Position numbers and translations under genes: made by a program. Shown here one piece after another: positions 34,197 to 42,889 of a DNA stretch of 49,753 nucleotides; position 1 is the first letter of the stretch; each line of letters begins with the position of its first letter. The notes below the pieces were generated by a model. That model saw nothing but the letters and a program-made list of their open reading frames with translations. It ran no database searches and was not told the origin of the DNA. This DNA is from an uncultured Bacillaceae bacterium (GTDB lineage Bacteria > Bacillota > Bacilli > Bacillales > Alkalibacillaceae): NCBI GenBank assembly GCA_937983065.1, contig CALKAL010000023.1, positions 1 through 49,753 on the forward strand. The letters are read 5' to 3'.

Positions 34197-34301
34197 ATGG
34201 CGTCCTTCCTCACTTTTCTCTGATTCTTTCCATATTTGAATCTTCATCCGGAATCCAATCCTACCAAAACGTATAATTAATAATACATTTCTAATCCCAA
34301 C

Positions 34302-35399
34302 TCAAGCCCTTCTTTCCATTAAATTAATGCCGATTCCCATAAATAAAACGCCTAGTAAAATTAGTAACGCTAAACTACTTGATACATCAATAAAGTTTTG
34401 CCCGCCTAATGCGATATTTGTTAAAGCTTCCATCCCATAAGTGACTGGAATGACCTTGGAAATCATGAGTAAAATATTGTTACTCACTATCTCTAACGGC
34501 CAAAAGGCACCACCAAGCATTGCAAAACTTACAGCTACAATCGGTACTAATGCACTGAGATGTTCAACCGTTTTAGAAAGGCCTAATACGAGCATTCCCA
34601 AAGCGACAATCGCAAAACAGTAACAAAGAACAGTTATTAAAATATCAATCATTGAATCACCGAGTGGGAAGTTAAACATATATTTAAACAACAAAAATAT
34701 TAAACTAATTTGGACAAAGCCGATTATGAAAGCATATGCCATATTCCCAAAATACATTTGCCACTTTTTCACGGGAGATAAAATAATCCGATTCCACGTC
34801 CCCGTTCGTTTTTCCCGAGCGACATTCATTAAACTATAAAATACCGTGTAAATCGCGAAAAATAATGTCATACCAAACAAAGCTTGTAGTCTTGCATCAT
34901 AGCTAGGTCTGCTCTCATTATTCATCGTCGTTTTTTCAACTGTTAATGGTGGCTCATTTAAAGCCGTTAATACGTCATTTCGAAATTCAGTATTATCAAT
35001 TTGACTAGCGATTGTATTAATACGCACTTCCTCTGTAAACATCTGCTTTAAAAATTGATCTAATAAAACTAGCTCTTGATGCTCGGCTGCAACAATTAAC
35101 GTATAGTTATCATCACTTACTTCTAACCCATAATTGACATAGCCTAACGCGACATCCTTTATAATTGAATCTTGATTTTTTTCTATAAACTCAAACGTAT
35201 CCGCTTCATTTAATCGTTCTAACCAAACGTCTTTTTCCCCTTCAACGGATGGATCAAAATAAGTTGGAACCTCCACTTTATCAACTTGACTAAAGCCACC
35301 AAAAAGGCCGACAAAAAGAACTGTTAATCCGAATATCGAGAAAAACAAAACAGGCTCACGTCGAAATCGTTTCCACTGTAGTAAGAATATATTTTTCAC
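34302..35399 (-). CDS. lnrN: ABC-2 type permease, LnrN-like
   Basis: A 365-residue ABC-2 permease: N-terminal helix (about 16-38), a large extracytoplasmic loop to about 175, then five helices. It starts with GTG adjacent to the stop of the preceding permease, with a G-rich ribosome site upstream. It is the last gene of a kinase-regulator-ATPase-permease-permease locus like lnrJKLMN, which protects B. subtilis from linearmycin-type polyenes. No terminator seen downstream. Confidence 0.75.
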   Translation of the reverse strand: MKNIFLLQWKRFRREPVLFFSIFGLTVLFVGLFGGFSQVDKVEVPTYFDPSVEGEKDVWLERLNEADTFEFIEKNQDSIIKDVALGYVNYGLEVSDDNYTLIVAAEHQELVLLDQFLKQMFTEEVRINTIASQIDNTEFRNDVLTALNEPPLTVEKTTMNNESRPSYDARLQALFGMTLFFAIYTVFYSLMNVAREKRTGTWNRIILSPVKKWQMYFGNMAYAFIIGFVQISLIFLLFKYMFNFPLGDSMIDILITVLCYCFAIVALGMLVLGLSKTVEHLSALVPIVAVSFAMLGGAFWPLEIVSNNILLMISKVIPVTYGMEALTNIALGGQNFIDVSSSLALLILLGVLFMGIGINLMERRA

Positions 35400-36668
35400 T
35401 TATCTCGCCCCCCTCTTTGGGAAAATCAAATAGCTTACGACAATACAAATAATAGAAATAATGAGTAATCGACCGAGCATCGGGGCGATAAATTCAAGGC
35501 TAAGACCTTGATACCATTGTAATAAGGCACTTAGAGCGATTCCATTCGGTGTCCATTCACCTATTTGGGTAACGAAATCTGGCAAGTTCGCCGTCGGAGT
35601 AAAGCTTCCCCCAACCATTGCTAAAATAGCGACAAATCCTAAACCAAATATATTCGAGATGCTTTCATTATTGTAACGCATCGTAAAAGCTATAATGACC
35701 ATCGTTACCGCAGCTATACTTAAAGCAAATAACCCCATTATAATCAACGTTCCTAACCAAAAGGATGGATCAGTGATATCAAAGGCCCTTAAAATCAAAC
35801 TGACTGAAATAAACAAAATTAACGCTTGAAGGATAACGAGTAAAAACGTCGTTACACCTTTGCCTGACAAATATAACATCGGCGATTTCCCCGACAACAA
35901 GATCCGATTGAATACGTTTTGATAGTTTTCGACGTATGATTTTGAACCCATTGTTGAAGCGACAAATAAAGCAAACATGACCGCCATTCCGATTGCGTAA
36001 TATGTCGTTGAACTAATTGGATCGGCATCAGTGACTGTCTCCACATTACCAATCGTATCCGTGACAATATCATTGACGATGTCATCACCTGCGACTTTCG
36101 TTAATGCCGTTTCAAAATTAAAGGAACGTACAAACGTATCAATCATATCTTCAAAAATATCACCGATTAAACCAGAATGACTGCCTGTTGTTACAATCAG
36201 TTCACTCGCACTGCTTTGATCAAAGATGACATTTTGCAAAAAATCAGTCGTATAGCCTGCTGGTACTGTTAAAATCGCAGCTAACTCTTCTTTGTTTAAC
36301 GCCGATTCAGCCTCTGTTTGAGATTTATACGTTACATGAAGCATGTCACTGAGCTCTTCACTATTTAAAAACTGCTCCAAAATATCAACAGGTTGAATTG
36401 CATGAGCAACTTGTAATATGTCATTTTTCATTTCATTCGGAATCGATTGTTCATCTAATTGTGCTTCGAAGGCTTCAATCGCCCCATTTGGATCATCTTC
36501 CATCACTAAAGCGACGTCAATCGTAAAGGAAGATTCCTCGCCACCCATGAAACCACTTAAGGCAAAGCCAAGAATGAGCGTTAAGATGAAAGGCATTAGG
36601 AGCAATACTTTTAATTCTTGCCGATCACGAATCATTACGAGAATATCTTTTTTTATAAACGTAAACAT
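35400..36668 (-). CDS. lnrM: ABC-2 type permease, LnrM-like
   Basis: A 422-residue ABC-2 permease with the same topology: helix near 20-42, long outside loop to about 210, then five or six helices. GGGGGGAG precedes the ATG. It lies 10 bases after the ATPase gene, and the second permease follows with no gap. Two unlike permeases suggest a heterodimeric channel. Confidence 0.77.
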   Translation of the reverse strand: MFTFIKKDILVMIRDRQELKVLLLMPFILTLILGFALSGFMGGEESSFTIDVALVMEDDPNGAIEAFEAQLDEQSIPNEMKNDILQVAHAIQPVDILEQFLNSEELSDMLHVTYKSQTEAESALNKEELAAILTVPAGYTTDFLQNVIFDQSSASELIVTTGSHSGLIGDIFEDMIDTFVRSFNFETALTKVAGDDIVNDIVTDTIGNVETVTDADPISSTTYYAIGMAVMFALFVASTMGSKSYVENYQNVFNRILLSGKSPMLYLSGKGVTTFLLVILQALILFISVSLILRAFDITDPSFWLGTLIIMGLFALSIAAVTMVIIAFTMRYNNESISNIFGLGFVAILAMVGGSFTPTANLPDFVTQIGEWTPNGIALSALLQWYQGLSLEFIAPMLGRLLIISIICIVVSYLIFPKRGAR

Positions 36669-36678
36669 GCTCTCCCCC

Positions 36679-37611
36679 CTAATCCCTTAAATTACGACCT
36701 GTTAAATGTAAAAACACATCTTCTAACGTCGGTACCTGGACATTCACATGAACAATTTGCACATCTAACTTTTCCGCGATATGAAAAATTTCTCCTAATA
36801 ATTGACTATTTTTTGGGACGATTAAATCTATCCCTTTTTCTGAAACTGACACTTGTAAAATTTTTTCGTTTTGCTCCAGCTTCTCTACAAAGTTTGGATA
36901 TGGTCGATCTAGTTCAATCACAATTTTCTCTTCACTCGAAAGAATACTCGTTAATTCTTCCTTCGTCCCTGTGGCAATAATCTTCCCATGATCCATAATG
37001 TAAATTCGGTCACATAGACGTTCCACTTCCTCCATGTAATGACTCGTATAAAGAACAGTCATCCCTTTCTCCTCGTTTAACTTACGGACCATTTCCAAAA
37101 TATAATTTCTCGACTGGGGATCAATCCCAACTGTCGGCTCATCCATAATAATAAATTCTGGTTCATGTAGGAGAGCGACAGCAATGTTAATCCGACGCTT
37201 CATCCCCCCAGAAAACGTTTTGACGAGATCTTTCTTTCGATCCTCGAGTCCAACAATCTTTAATGTTTCATCAATCTTTTGCTCGAGGGCTTTTCCTTTT
37301 AACCCATAAATTCGTCCGAAAAATTGTAAGTTTTCATATGCTGTCAATTCTTCATATATCGCGATTTCTTGAGGAACGACACCTAATACATCGCGAATTA
37401 TGTTAGGATTTTTCACGACACTTTTCCCATGCCAAAGCACTTCACCCGATGTTGGTTTAATTAATGAGGAAATCATCGAAATAGTCGTTGATTTACCTGC
37501 TCCGTTCGGTCCAAGCAAACCAACAGACTCCCCTTTTTCCAAATATAAATTCACATTATCTACAGCTACTTTATTTTTAAACGTTTTCTTTAATTCGGTC
37601 GTTTCTAACAA
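36679..37611 (-). CDS. lnrL: ABC transporter ATPase, LnrL-like
   Basis: A 310-residue ATPase: Walker A GPNGAGKST near residues 34-42, signature FSGGMKRR, Walker B FIIMDEPTVGID, H-loop in YTSHYME, and a C-terminal extension typical of drug-export ATPases. AAGGAGG lies 6-8 bases before a TTG at 37611, which is the likely start; the ATG at 37629 would overlap that ribosome site. The gene is separated from the regulator gene by 175 bases containing a palindrome and a hairpin. The length is close to that of YfiL/LnrL. Confidence 0.83.
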   Translation of the reverse strand: MLETTELKKTFKNKVAVDNVNLYLEKGESVGLLGPNGAGKSTTISMISSLIKPTSGEVLWHGKSVVKNPNIIRDVLGVVPQEIAIYEELTAYENLQFFGRIYGLKGKALEQKIDETLKIVGLEDRKKDLVKTFSGGMKRRINIAVALLHEPEFIIMDEPTVGIDPQSRNYILEMVRKLNEEKGMTVLYTSHYMEEVERLCDRIYIMDHGKIIATGTKEELTSILSSEEKIVIELDRPYPNFVEKLEQNEKILQVSVSEKGIDLIVPKNSQLLGEIFHIAEKLDVQIVHVNVQVPTLEDVFLHLTGRNLRD

Positions 37612-37650
37612 TGAAAAAACCTCCTTCATATTGCTTTACAACTTAATCAT

Positions 37651-37682
37651 AAAAAAAAGAAGACAGTAATAACACTGTCTTC
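37651..37682 (-). terminator. Hairpin and T run upstream of the lnrL-like gene
   Basis: GAAGACAGT pairs perfectly with ACTGTCTTC around a 6-base loop, then eight Ts on the minus strand. It lies between the regulator gene and the ATPase ribosome site, so it could end the sensor-regulator mRNA or attenuate the transporter mRNA. Confidence 0.85.
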
Positions 37683-37705
37683 CGTCACTTCTTTTTTCAA
37701 AAAAT

Positions 37706-37719
37706 ATGACTCAAGTCAT
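37706..37719 (-). promoter_or_regulatory. Candidate LnrK-type operator
   Basis: ATGACT-CA-AGTCAT, 6-bp arms with a 2-base centre, typical in shape for NarL/LuxR-family response regulators. It lies between the regulator gene and the ATPase gene. Binding by the adjacent regulator is inferred. Confidence 0.5.
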
Positions 37720-37786
37720 GTTTCATTTAATGACTGAGGGTTAATTCAACTCTAAGTTCCAAGACTCCAATGCACTTCGTAAACCT

Positions 37787-38422
37787 TTAAACATAATGAT
37801 TTCGAATCGCGAAAATAGCAAGTTGGGTTCGGTCACGAAGTTCTAACTTATCGAGTAGTTGACTCATATGATTTTTCACCGTACCGATAGAAAGAGCGAG
37901 TTCTTCCGCTATTTCTTTATTGCTTTTTCCTTCTCCGACTAGTTTTAATATATCAATTTCCCGTGGTGTTAACGAATGGGTCGTTTCAGGTTTCCTCTGA
38001 TCATTTTCCAATAAACGGGGGACGACTTTAGCTGCCACTTCACCTTGTATTTGAATCCCGCCAGCTAAACAGCTTTTGATCGAACGGATTAACGTATCTG
38101 CATCAGCATCCTTTAACATATAGCCATGGGCTCCGATTTGTAAAGCTTCTAAAGCATATTCGTCGTCATTAAACGTCGTCAGCATTAATATTTTCATATC
38201 TGGCCAGCGCTTTCGAATTTCTCGAGCTGTTTCCAATCCATCTTTTTCTGGCATGCGAATATCAAGAACGGCGACATCAAACCACTGTTTTTCGCATAAT
38301 TTGATTGCTTCAATGCCATTTCTCGCTTCACCTGTTACTCGAAGTTCATCATCGGTCTCAATCATCATTTTCAATCCTTGGGCAACGAGAGCTTGATCTT
38401 CAGCTAACAATACTTTTTTCAC
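37787..38422 (-). CDS. lnrK: NarL-family response regulator, LnrK-like
   Basis: A 211-residue two-component regulator. The receiver domain (1-120) has the phospho-acceptor Asp in VAVLDIRMP (about residue 54) and Lys in YMLKDA. The LuxR-type helix-turn-helix (about 145-205) has LTPREIDILKLVGEGKSNKEIA. The GTG start overlaps the kinase stop by four bases (GTGA). Confidence 0.9.
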   Translation of the reverse strand: MKKVLLAEDQALVAQGLKMMIETDDELRVTGEARNGIEAIKLCEKQWFDVAVLDIRMPEKDGLETAREIRKRWPDMKILMLTTFNDDEYALEALQIGAHGYMLKDADADTLIRSIKSCLAGGIQIQGEVAAKVVPRLLENDQRKPETTHSLTPREIDILKLVGEGKSNKEIAEELALSIGTVKNHMSQLLDKLELRDRTQLAIFAIRNHYV

Positions 38423-39561
38423 AATTTTTCTCCCCCTTCTCTACTAAGAGGAAACGTACCTCTAACAATAAATTTATTTTGGTACGTTAAAATTTCTAAC
38501 GTTCCTCCTGCTTGTTCAACTCGCTCACGCATTGATGTTAGCCCAAAGCCTTCAACATAGGAATAATCCGCTTCAATTGGATTTGTTACTTCAAAGCGGA
38601 AAATACTTTCACCGGGTGATTCAAATAAAACGGTTGCCTCCTTTTGTGGGCTATGTCTCATTACATTCGTCAAAGCCTCTTGAACAGCTCGATATACACT
38701 AACAGATTGCTCACTATTTAAATTAGCAGAAAACGCACGATTTTTTACGGAAAATTGAATTCTTATAAAATGTTCTGCTTCAAGCTTGCGAATAAGCTGA
38801 ATAATAGAAGATAAACCACCGATATCTTCTTGTTTCATCGCCTTAACTGCCCGTCTTGTCTCTTCCAAACTTTCCTTCGCTAAATCTTTTATTAATTCAA
38901 TTCGCCCCTTTTCCGACGTGCTCGATTCCATTCGTGCAACTTCAAGCTGCATTAATAAATTCGTCAGCTTATGCCCGACACTATCATGAATTTCCCGTCC
39001 AATTTGAGTCCGTTCCTCTTGTCGAGCGATTTTTTCATCTATTAAAGACCTTCTTTTCAGCTTTCGATATTCGTGTAACAACGCCTCGTATCGAGTTTCC
39101 GATTCATTTATTTTAGTCAAATTTTCATGGGCGATCGATAATACAAAACTATAAACAATGATAAATAGTAATAAAAAGGATAGAGGAAAAACACCGTATC
39201 CTAAAATGAACAAATTAATACTAATTAAAGCTCCAGCAACAAGCGCGTACCATTTCGGTAAACGATAAACTGCTTCCACAATTAAATAAAGGAAAATGAT
39301 TAAAATAAAAGGATTGCTTTCAACTTGTTTTGAATGCCAAAATACTAATGTTGCAATGATTGATAATACGACGAATACAATCGATAAATGTAAATGCTTA
39401 TTTAGAAACAAAGGAATGGCAAAATAGACAGCAAAAAACACCGCTGTTCCTAAAAAGACGGACGTTGGAAAACCACTTATTGATTGATAAATATGTAGTA
39501 AACCTAAAAACCAGGTCGTAGCTAATATAACTAACCATAACCAAAAAGAGCGACGAAACAT
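38419..39561 (-). CDS. lnrJ: Sensor histidine kinase, LnrJ-like
   Basis: A 380-residue NarL-group sensor kinase: about five membrane helices (residues 5-145) with little outside sequence, a coiled-coil linker, phospho-acceptor His in REIHDSVGHKLTNLL, and an ATPase domain with an N-box-like region and GFGLTSMRERV. AAAGGTGTG precedes the ATG at 39561. With few extracellular residues it probably senses a signal within the membrane, as fits polyene sensing. Confidence 0.87.
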   Translation of the reverse strand: MFRRSFWLWLVILATTWFLGLLHIYQSISGFPTSVFLGTAVFFAVYFAIPLFLNKHLHLSIVFVVLSIIATLVFWHSKQVESNPFILIIFLYLIVEAVYRLPKWYALVAGALISINLFILGYGVFPLSFLLLFIIVYSFVLSIAHENLTKINESETRYEALLHEYRKLKRRSLIDEKIARQEERTQIGREIHDSVGHKLTNLLMQLEVARMESSTSEKGRIELIKDLAKESLEETRRAVKAMKQEDIGGLSSIIQLIRKLEAEHFIRIQFSVKNRAFSANLNSEQSVSVYRAVQEALTNVMRHSPQKEATVLFESPGESIFRFEVTNPIEADYSYVEGFGLTSMRERVEQAGGTLEILTYQNKFIVRGTFPLSREGGEKL

Positions 39562-39633
39562 TATGAACACACCTTTTTAATGATCTATATTAAATATACC
39601 ATTACTTAGGTGAGTGCATAAAATTAAAAATGG

Positions 39634-39663
39634 AAAAGTCCCTCGATCCAAATAGGGACTTTT
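39634..39663. terminator. Terminator of the permease gene
   Basis: AAAAGTCCCT pairs with AGGGACTTTT around a 10-base loop, with AT-rich flanks. It most likely ends the minus-strand permease transcript. Confidence 0.8.
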
Positions 39664-39676
39664 CATCATTTTAATT

Positions 39677-41098
39677 TTAAAATATAAGTACCCCGATGAA
39701 TGTTGCGATAATTAATCCGATAATGACAGGTAAAAAGTTTTTCCTCGCTAACTCGAAGGCAGATACACCACAAAATCCAGCAATCGCCACTAATGATGAC
39801 CAAGCGACAATTGTTCCTCCACCCGTCCAGATGGCACCTAATTGACCGATGGCTGCTAATGTATTCGGATCAATTCCTCCTGTTGCTAATGCGCTTGAGA
39901 GCGAACCTGTTAATGGTAGACCAGAAAAACCAGAACCGTCTAAGCCTGTAATAATTCCGATAATTAAAATACCAAGTGTGGTTAAAAGAGCACTATCTGG
40001 AATCGCACTTTGCCCAGCTTCAACTAAATCAAAGAGAAAACCAGGTGGCTCTCCTTCACCGACAGATAAAATCCGCCCTGAGAACTCCGCACTTCCTAAG
40101 AAGAAAAACCCAGCAATTGGTATGACTGGACCCATCGCTTTAAACGCAAAGACGAATCCATTTGTAATATGTTCACTAATTCGATCTAACGCCTTTACTT
40201 TCCCGTATGAAACGGTCGCTAAAGCGAGTAATAATACAGCAACACCACCGATAAGAGCAGCACCTTGCCCTCCTTCAAATCCTCCTTCTCTACCTCCTGT
40301 AATTTTCGTATGGAACATAAAGATCATAACCGCGAGCATTGAAAGCGGAACAGTAACAGCGAATATTTTTGCCCATAATTTATTTTCAACAACTGCCTCA
40401 TCCGTCCGTTCTTCTTGCCCAGGTAGCTTTTTTAATTCAGCTTCATTTCTTGGATCATTTGACTTTCGAATCTTTTTTCGAAAGAGAAAATAAACAAACC
40501 CTAATGCGAAGGCCCCTGTTATAAATGAAAGTATTAGTGCTTGATCAGCTATCATATTCGCATTAAGTCCTCCAGTTGATGCACTTAATGTCGGAGCTAC
40601 TTGAATTATATAGTCTGAAGATAGCGCCATCCCTTGCCCCGCTATTGCAACGACCATCGCTCCAGCCATAATTGGAAGTCCTGCTCTGACGGCTGCTGGT
40701 ATGAGTAATGCACAGATGAGGGGAACTGCTGGTGTTGGCCAAAAGAATAATGAAATGATATATGTGACAGCAAATAATATGAAAAATGCGATATGTCCGT
40801 TCGTTATTAATTTTTGAACGGGTGCAATCATTCTTTGATCAGCACCGAGGTCCTTCAATGAATGAAGTAATGCAACCATGAAGGTAATGATTAAAAATAT
40901 TTCAAACAACTCATTTGCAGCTGTTAAATTAGCGTAAAACACTGCCGTAAAACCAGTGACAATATTGCCAGAAAAAACCCATGCAATAATAATTGTTCCG
41001 AGCAATGTTGGTAAAACAATCCCTCTTCGGAAAATCATCGTGACAATGACAATTAACGTAACAATCGCATATAACCAATGAGCCAAAGTCAACTCCAT
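39677..41098 (-). CDS. Large integral membrane transporter of unknown substrate
   Basis: A 473-residue protein with about 11-12 hydrophobic segments, a charged cytoplasmic loop near 215-245 and Gly-rich re-entrant-like stretches (GLDGSGFSGLPLTG and IWTGGGTIVAWSS). The style is that of ion-transporter-superfamily carriers (GntP, DcuC or citrate-type), but I cannot place it closer. GGAGGGTG lies 8 bases before the ATG at 41098, so the longer frame is rejected. It is a single gene with its own terminator. Confidence 0.72.
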   Translation of the reverse strand: MELTLAHWLYAIVTLIVIVTMIFRRGIVLPTLLGTIIIAWVFSGNIVTGFTAVFYANLTAANELFEIFLIITFMVALLHSLKDLGADQRMIAPVQKLITNGHIAFFILFAVTYIISLFFWPTPAVPLICALLIPAAVRAGLPIMAGAMVVAIAGQGMALSSDYIIQVAPTLSASTGGLNANMIADQALILSFITGAFALGFVYFLFRKKIRKSNDPRNEAELKKLPGQEERTDEAVVENKLWAKIFAVTVPLSMLAVMIFMFHTKITGGREGGFEGGQGAALIGGVAVLLLALATVSYGKVKALDRISEHITNGFVFAFKAMGPVIPIAGFFFLGSAEFSGRILSVGEGEPPGFLFDLVEAGQSAIPDSALLTTLGILIIGIITGLDGSGFSGLPLTGSLSSALATGGIDPNTLAAIGQLGAIWTGGGTIVAWSSLVAIAGFCGVSAFELARKNFLPVIIGLIIATFIGVLIF

Positions 41099-41426
41099 AA
41101 TGACACCCTCCTTTTCCCACATTATATGCGCCTATCGTAGGAGGGGTGAGTTGGTCAATAAATCTATTCATCCAAAAACTATTTTCATTAAATTCTTCTA
41201 AATTCCACCCATTTAATAACTATTTCACGATTATATAAGTGAGACTAAAAATTGCAAAAAATGCTTGTTTTTCGTTTTTCACGCTGTTTTCCGTAAAAAC
41301 GAACAAAAAAGAAGGACTTTTTCTGATTTTCCCTATACTTATTTCATTCCAATCAACATGACAAGATGACGTTTTTAGATAACTATGAATAATGAATCTC
41401 GTCTTTACTAATAAGGAGGCATATCA
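41099..41426. other. Intergenic region between divergent genes
   Basis: 328 bases with no convincing gene. It holds the ribosome sites of both flanking genes. A loose inverted repeat (CGTTTTT/AAAAACG) lies around 41275-41305, and TATACT near 41334 could be a -10 for the sigma gene; no matching -35 is seen. Confidence 0.4.
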
Positions 41427-41933
41427 TTGAAAACATTAATAAAGGCGGATGAGCAATTTGAGCAAATTTATAATGAATACGAAAAAATGATTTATTACTT
41501 AATTCATAAATTAAATATTCGTGATCAAGATGGCGAATTTTTTCAAGAAGGAGTTATCGCGCTTTGGGAAGCGTTTGAAAAATACGGTGACCGGGATACA
41601 TTTGGAAAGCTTGCCTATTTAACAATCAATAGTCGGCTCATTGATTTAATCCGCAAAAACAGCCGGATTATTCAGCGGGAAACTGTCCATGAGTTTATTA
41701 AAGATGAACCGTCCTATGACAAATCAATTGAGTCGTTTGATCCGATATTTTGGTCCACTGTTAAAAAGGCTTTAACTGAAAAACAGTGGATTTTCATTCA
41801 AAAAAGGATTATTGAAGGTAAGCCTTATAAACAAATTGCTGCAGAAGAAAATAGCACAGTAGATGCGGTGAAGGGGTGGGGTAAAGAAGTGAAACGAAAG
41901 CTTAAACCCCTTTTAAAAGATTATTATGAATAA
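41427..41933 (+). CDS. Orphan sigma-70 family factor
   Basis: A 168-residue sigma-like protein. The core-binding region is FFQEGVIALWEAFEKYG (about 38-54) and LAYLTINSRLIDLIRKN (about 62-78). The C-terminal helix-turn-helix is ALTEKQWIFIQKRI...YKQIAAEENSTVDAVKGW. TTG start 7 bases after AAGGAGG. It does not look like a typical ECF factor (closer to short alternative factors such as the ComX/SigH type) and has no anti-sigma gene beside it. Target promoters are unknown. Confidence 0.75.
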   Translation: MKTLIKADEQFEQIYNEYEKMIYYLIHKLNIRDQDGEFFQEGVIALWEAFEKYGDRDTFGKLAYLTINSRLIDLIRKNSRIIQRETVHEFIKDEPSYDKSIESFDPIFWSTVKKALTEKQWIFIQKRIIEGKPYKQIAAEENSTVDAVKGWGKEVKRKLKPLLKDYYE

Positions 41934-41966
41934 CCCGTTTCACTTATATAAATTGAATGGATTAAA

Positions 41967-42842
41967 TTAATCCTGTTCATTCATTTGCTCAAAATATTTA
42001 ATGATGGCTGCATGATCTTCCTTTCCGAAACCATTGTCCGTCAATGATTTAAGCGCACCATATATTGACGTAGTTAGAGGAAGATTTAATTGTAAATCTT
42101 CTGCTGTTTCAAGGGCATTTTTTATATCTTTTAAGTGAAGGTCCACTTTGAAGCCTGGTTCAAAGTGTCTTTCAATCATCATCGGTCCTTTAGCATCTAG
42201 AACAGCGCTCCCAGCAAGACCATTTTGAATCGCCTCAGTGACGAGATTTAAATCTACACCGAGCCTTTTAACTAACGTAAAAGCTTCTGAAACAGCAGCG
42301 ATATTCAAAGCGACAATAATTTGATTAGCTAGCTTCGTTGCGTTTCCTGAACCGACATTGCCAACTAAAACGACGGAATCAGCCATCACCTTTAATAGTG
42401 GTAGGCAGTCGTTAAAGGTACTTTCCTCCCCTCCAACCATCATCGATAATGTCCCGTCGATTGCCCTCGGTTCACCACCACTGACTGGGGCATCTAAAAA
42501 TTGAAAGCCCGATTCTATAAGCTTTTTACCTACTTTCTTACTCGTTGCAGGTGAAATCGAGCTCATATCTACGACGGTGCTCCCTTTATTCAAATGATGG
42601 ATAATTCCAAAGTCACTTAAAATAACTTCCTCAACTTCTTTTGAATCGGGAACAATCGTAAAAACAATATCGGACATTTCAGCTAAATCTCGATACGTTT
42701 CCACGACAGTTGCCCCTTCTTTACTAAGCTCATCGTTCGTTTTTTTATTTGAACTGGAAATAATAACGTTGTATCCAGCACGAAGTATATTTTTACACAT
42801 CGGTTTACCCATAATGCCTAACCCTATAAAACCTATGTTCAT
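41967..42842 (-). CDS. 3-hydroxyisobutyrate dehydrogenase-family reductase
   Basis: A 291-residue NAD(P)-dependent beta-hydroxyacid dehydrogenase. Rossmann motif GFIGLGIMGKPM is at 4-15, substrate motif DAPVSGGEPRA at about 118-128, and catalytic Lys in GNATKLANQ (about 170). Closest in type to tartronate-semialdehyde/2-hydroxy-3-oxopropionate reductase, but the substrate cannot be read from the sequence. Stand-alone gene. Confidence 0.88.
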   Translation of the reverse strand: MNIGFIGLGIMGKPMCKNILRAGYNVIISSSNKKTNDELSKEGATVVETYRDLAEMSDIVFTIVPDSKEVEEVILSDFGIIHHLNKGSTVVDMSSISPATSKKVGKKLIESGFQFLDAPVSGGEPRAIDGTLSMMVGGEESTFNDCLPLLKVMADSVVLVGNVGSGNATKLANQIIVALNIAAVSEAFTLVKRLGVDLNLVTEAIQNGLAGSAVLDAKGPMMIERHFEPGFKVDLHLKDIKNALETAEDLQLNLPLTTSIYGALKSLTDNGFGKEDHAAIIKYFEQMNEQD

Positions 42843-42889
42843 ATTTACACCTCAAAAATCTTTTGTATTTTATCTATTTTGTCCGATTT

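Noticed and set aside
34200..34301. Terminator after the lnrN-like gene
   Set aside because: No stem followed by a T run is visible on the minus strand in this gap apart from the htpX terminator, which faces the other way.
37612..37629. ATG start at 37629 for the lnrL-like ATPase
   Set aside because: The AAGGAGG ribosome site lies downstream of this ATG and points to the TTG at 37611.
39849..40493. A 214-codon open frame on the plus strand
   Set aside because: It lies wholly opposite the membrane transporter gene, has no ribosome binding site and its Pro/Ser/Lys-rich translation is typical of antisense shadow frames.
41264..41310. Terminator or operator in the 41.1-41.4 kb gap
   Set aside because: The inverted repeat is loose and AT-rich, with no T run in the right place and no adjoining gene end.
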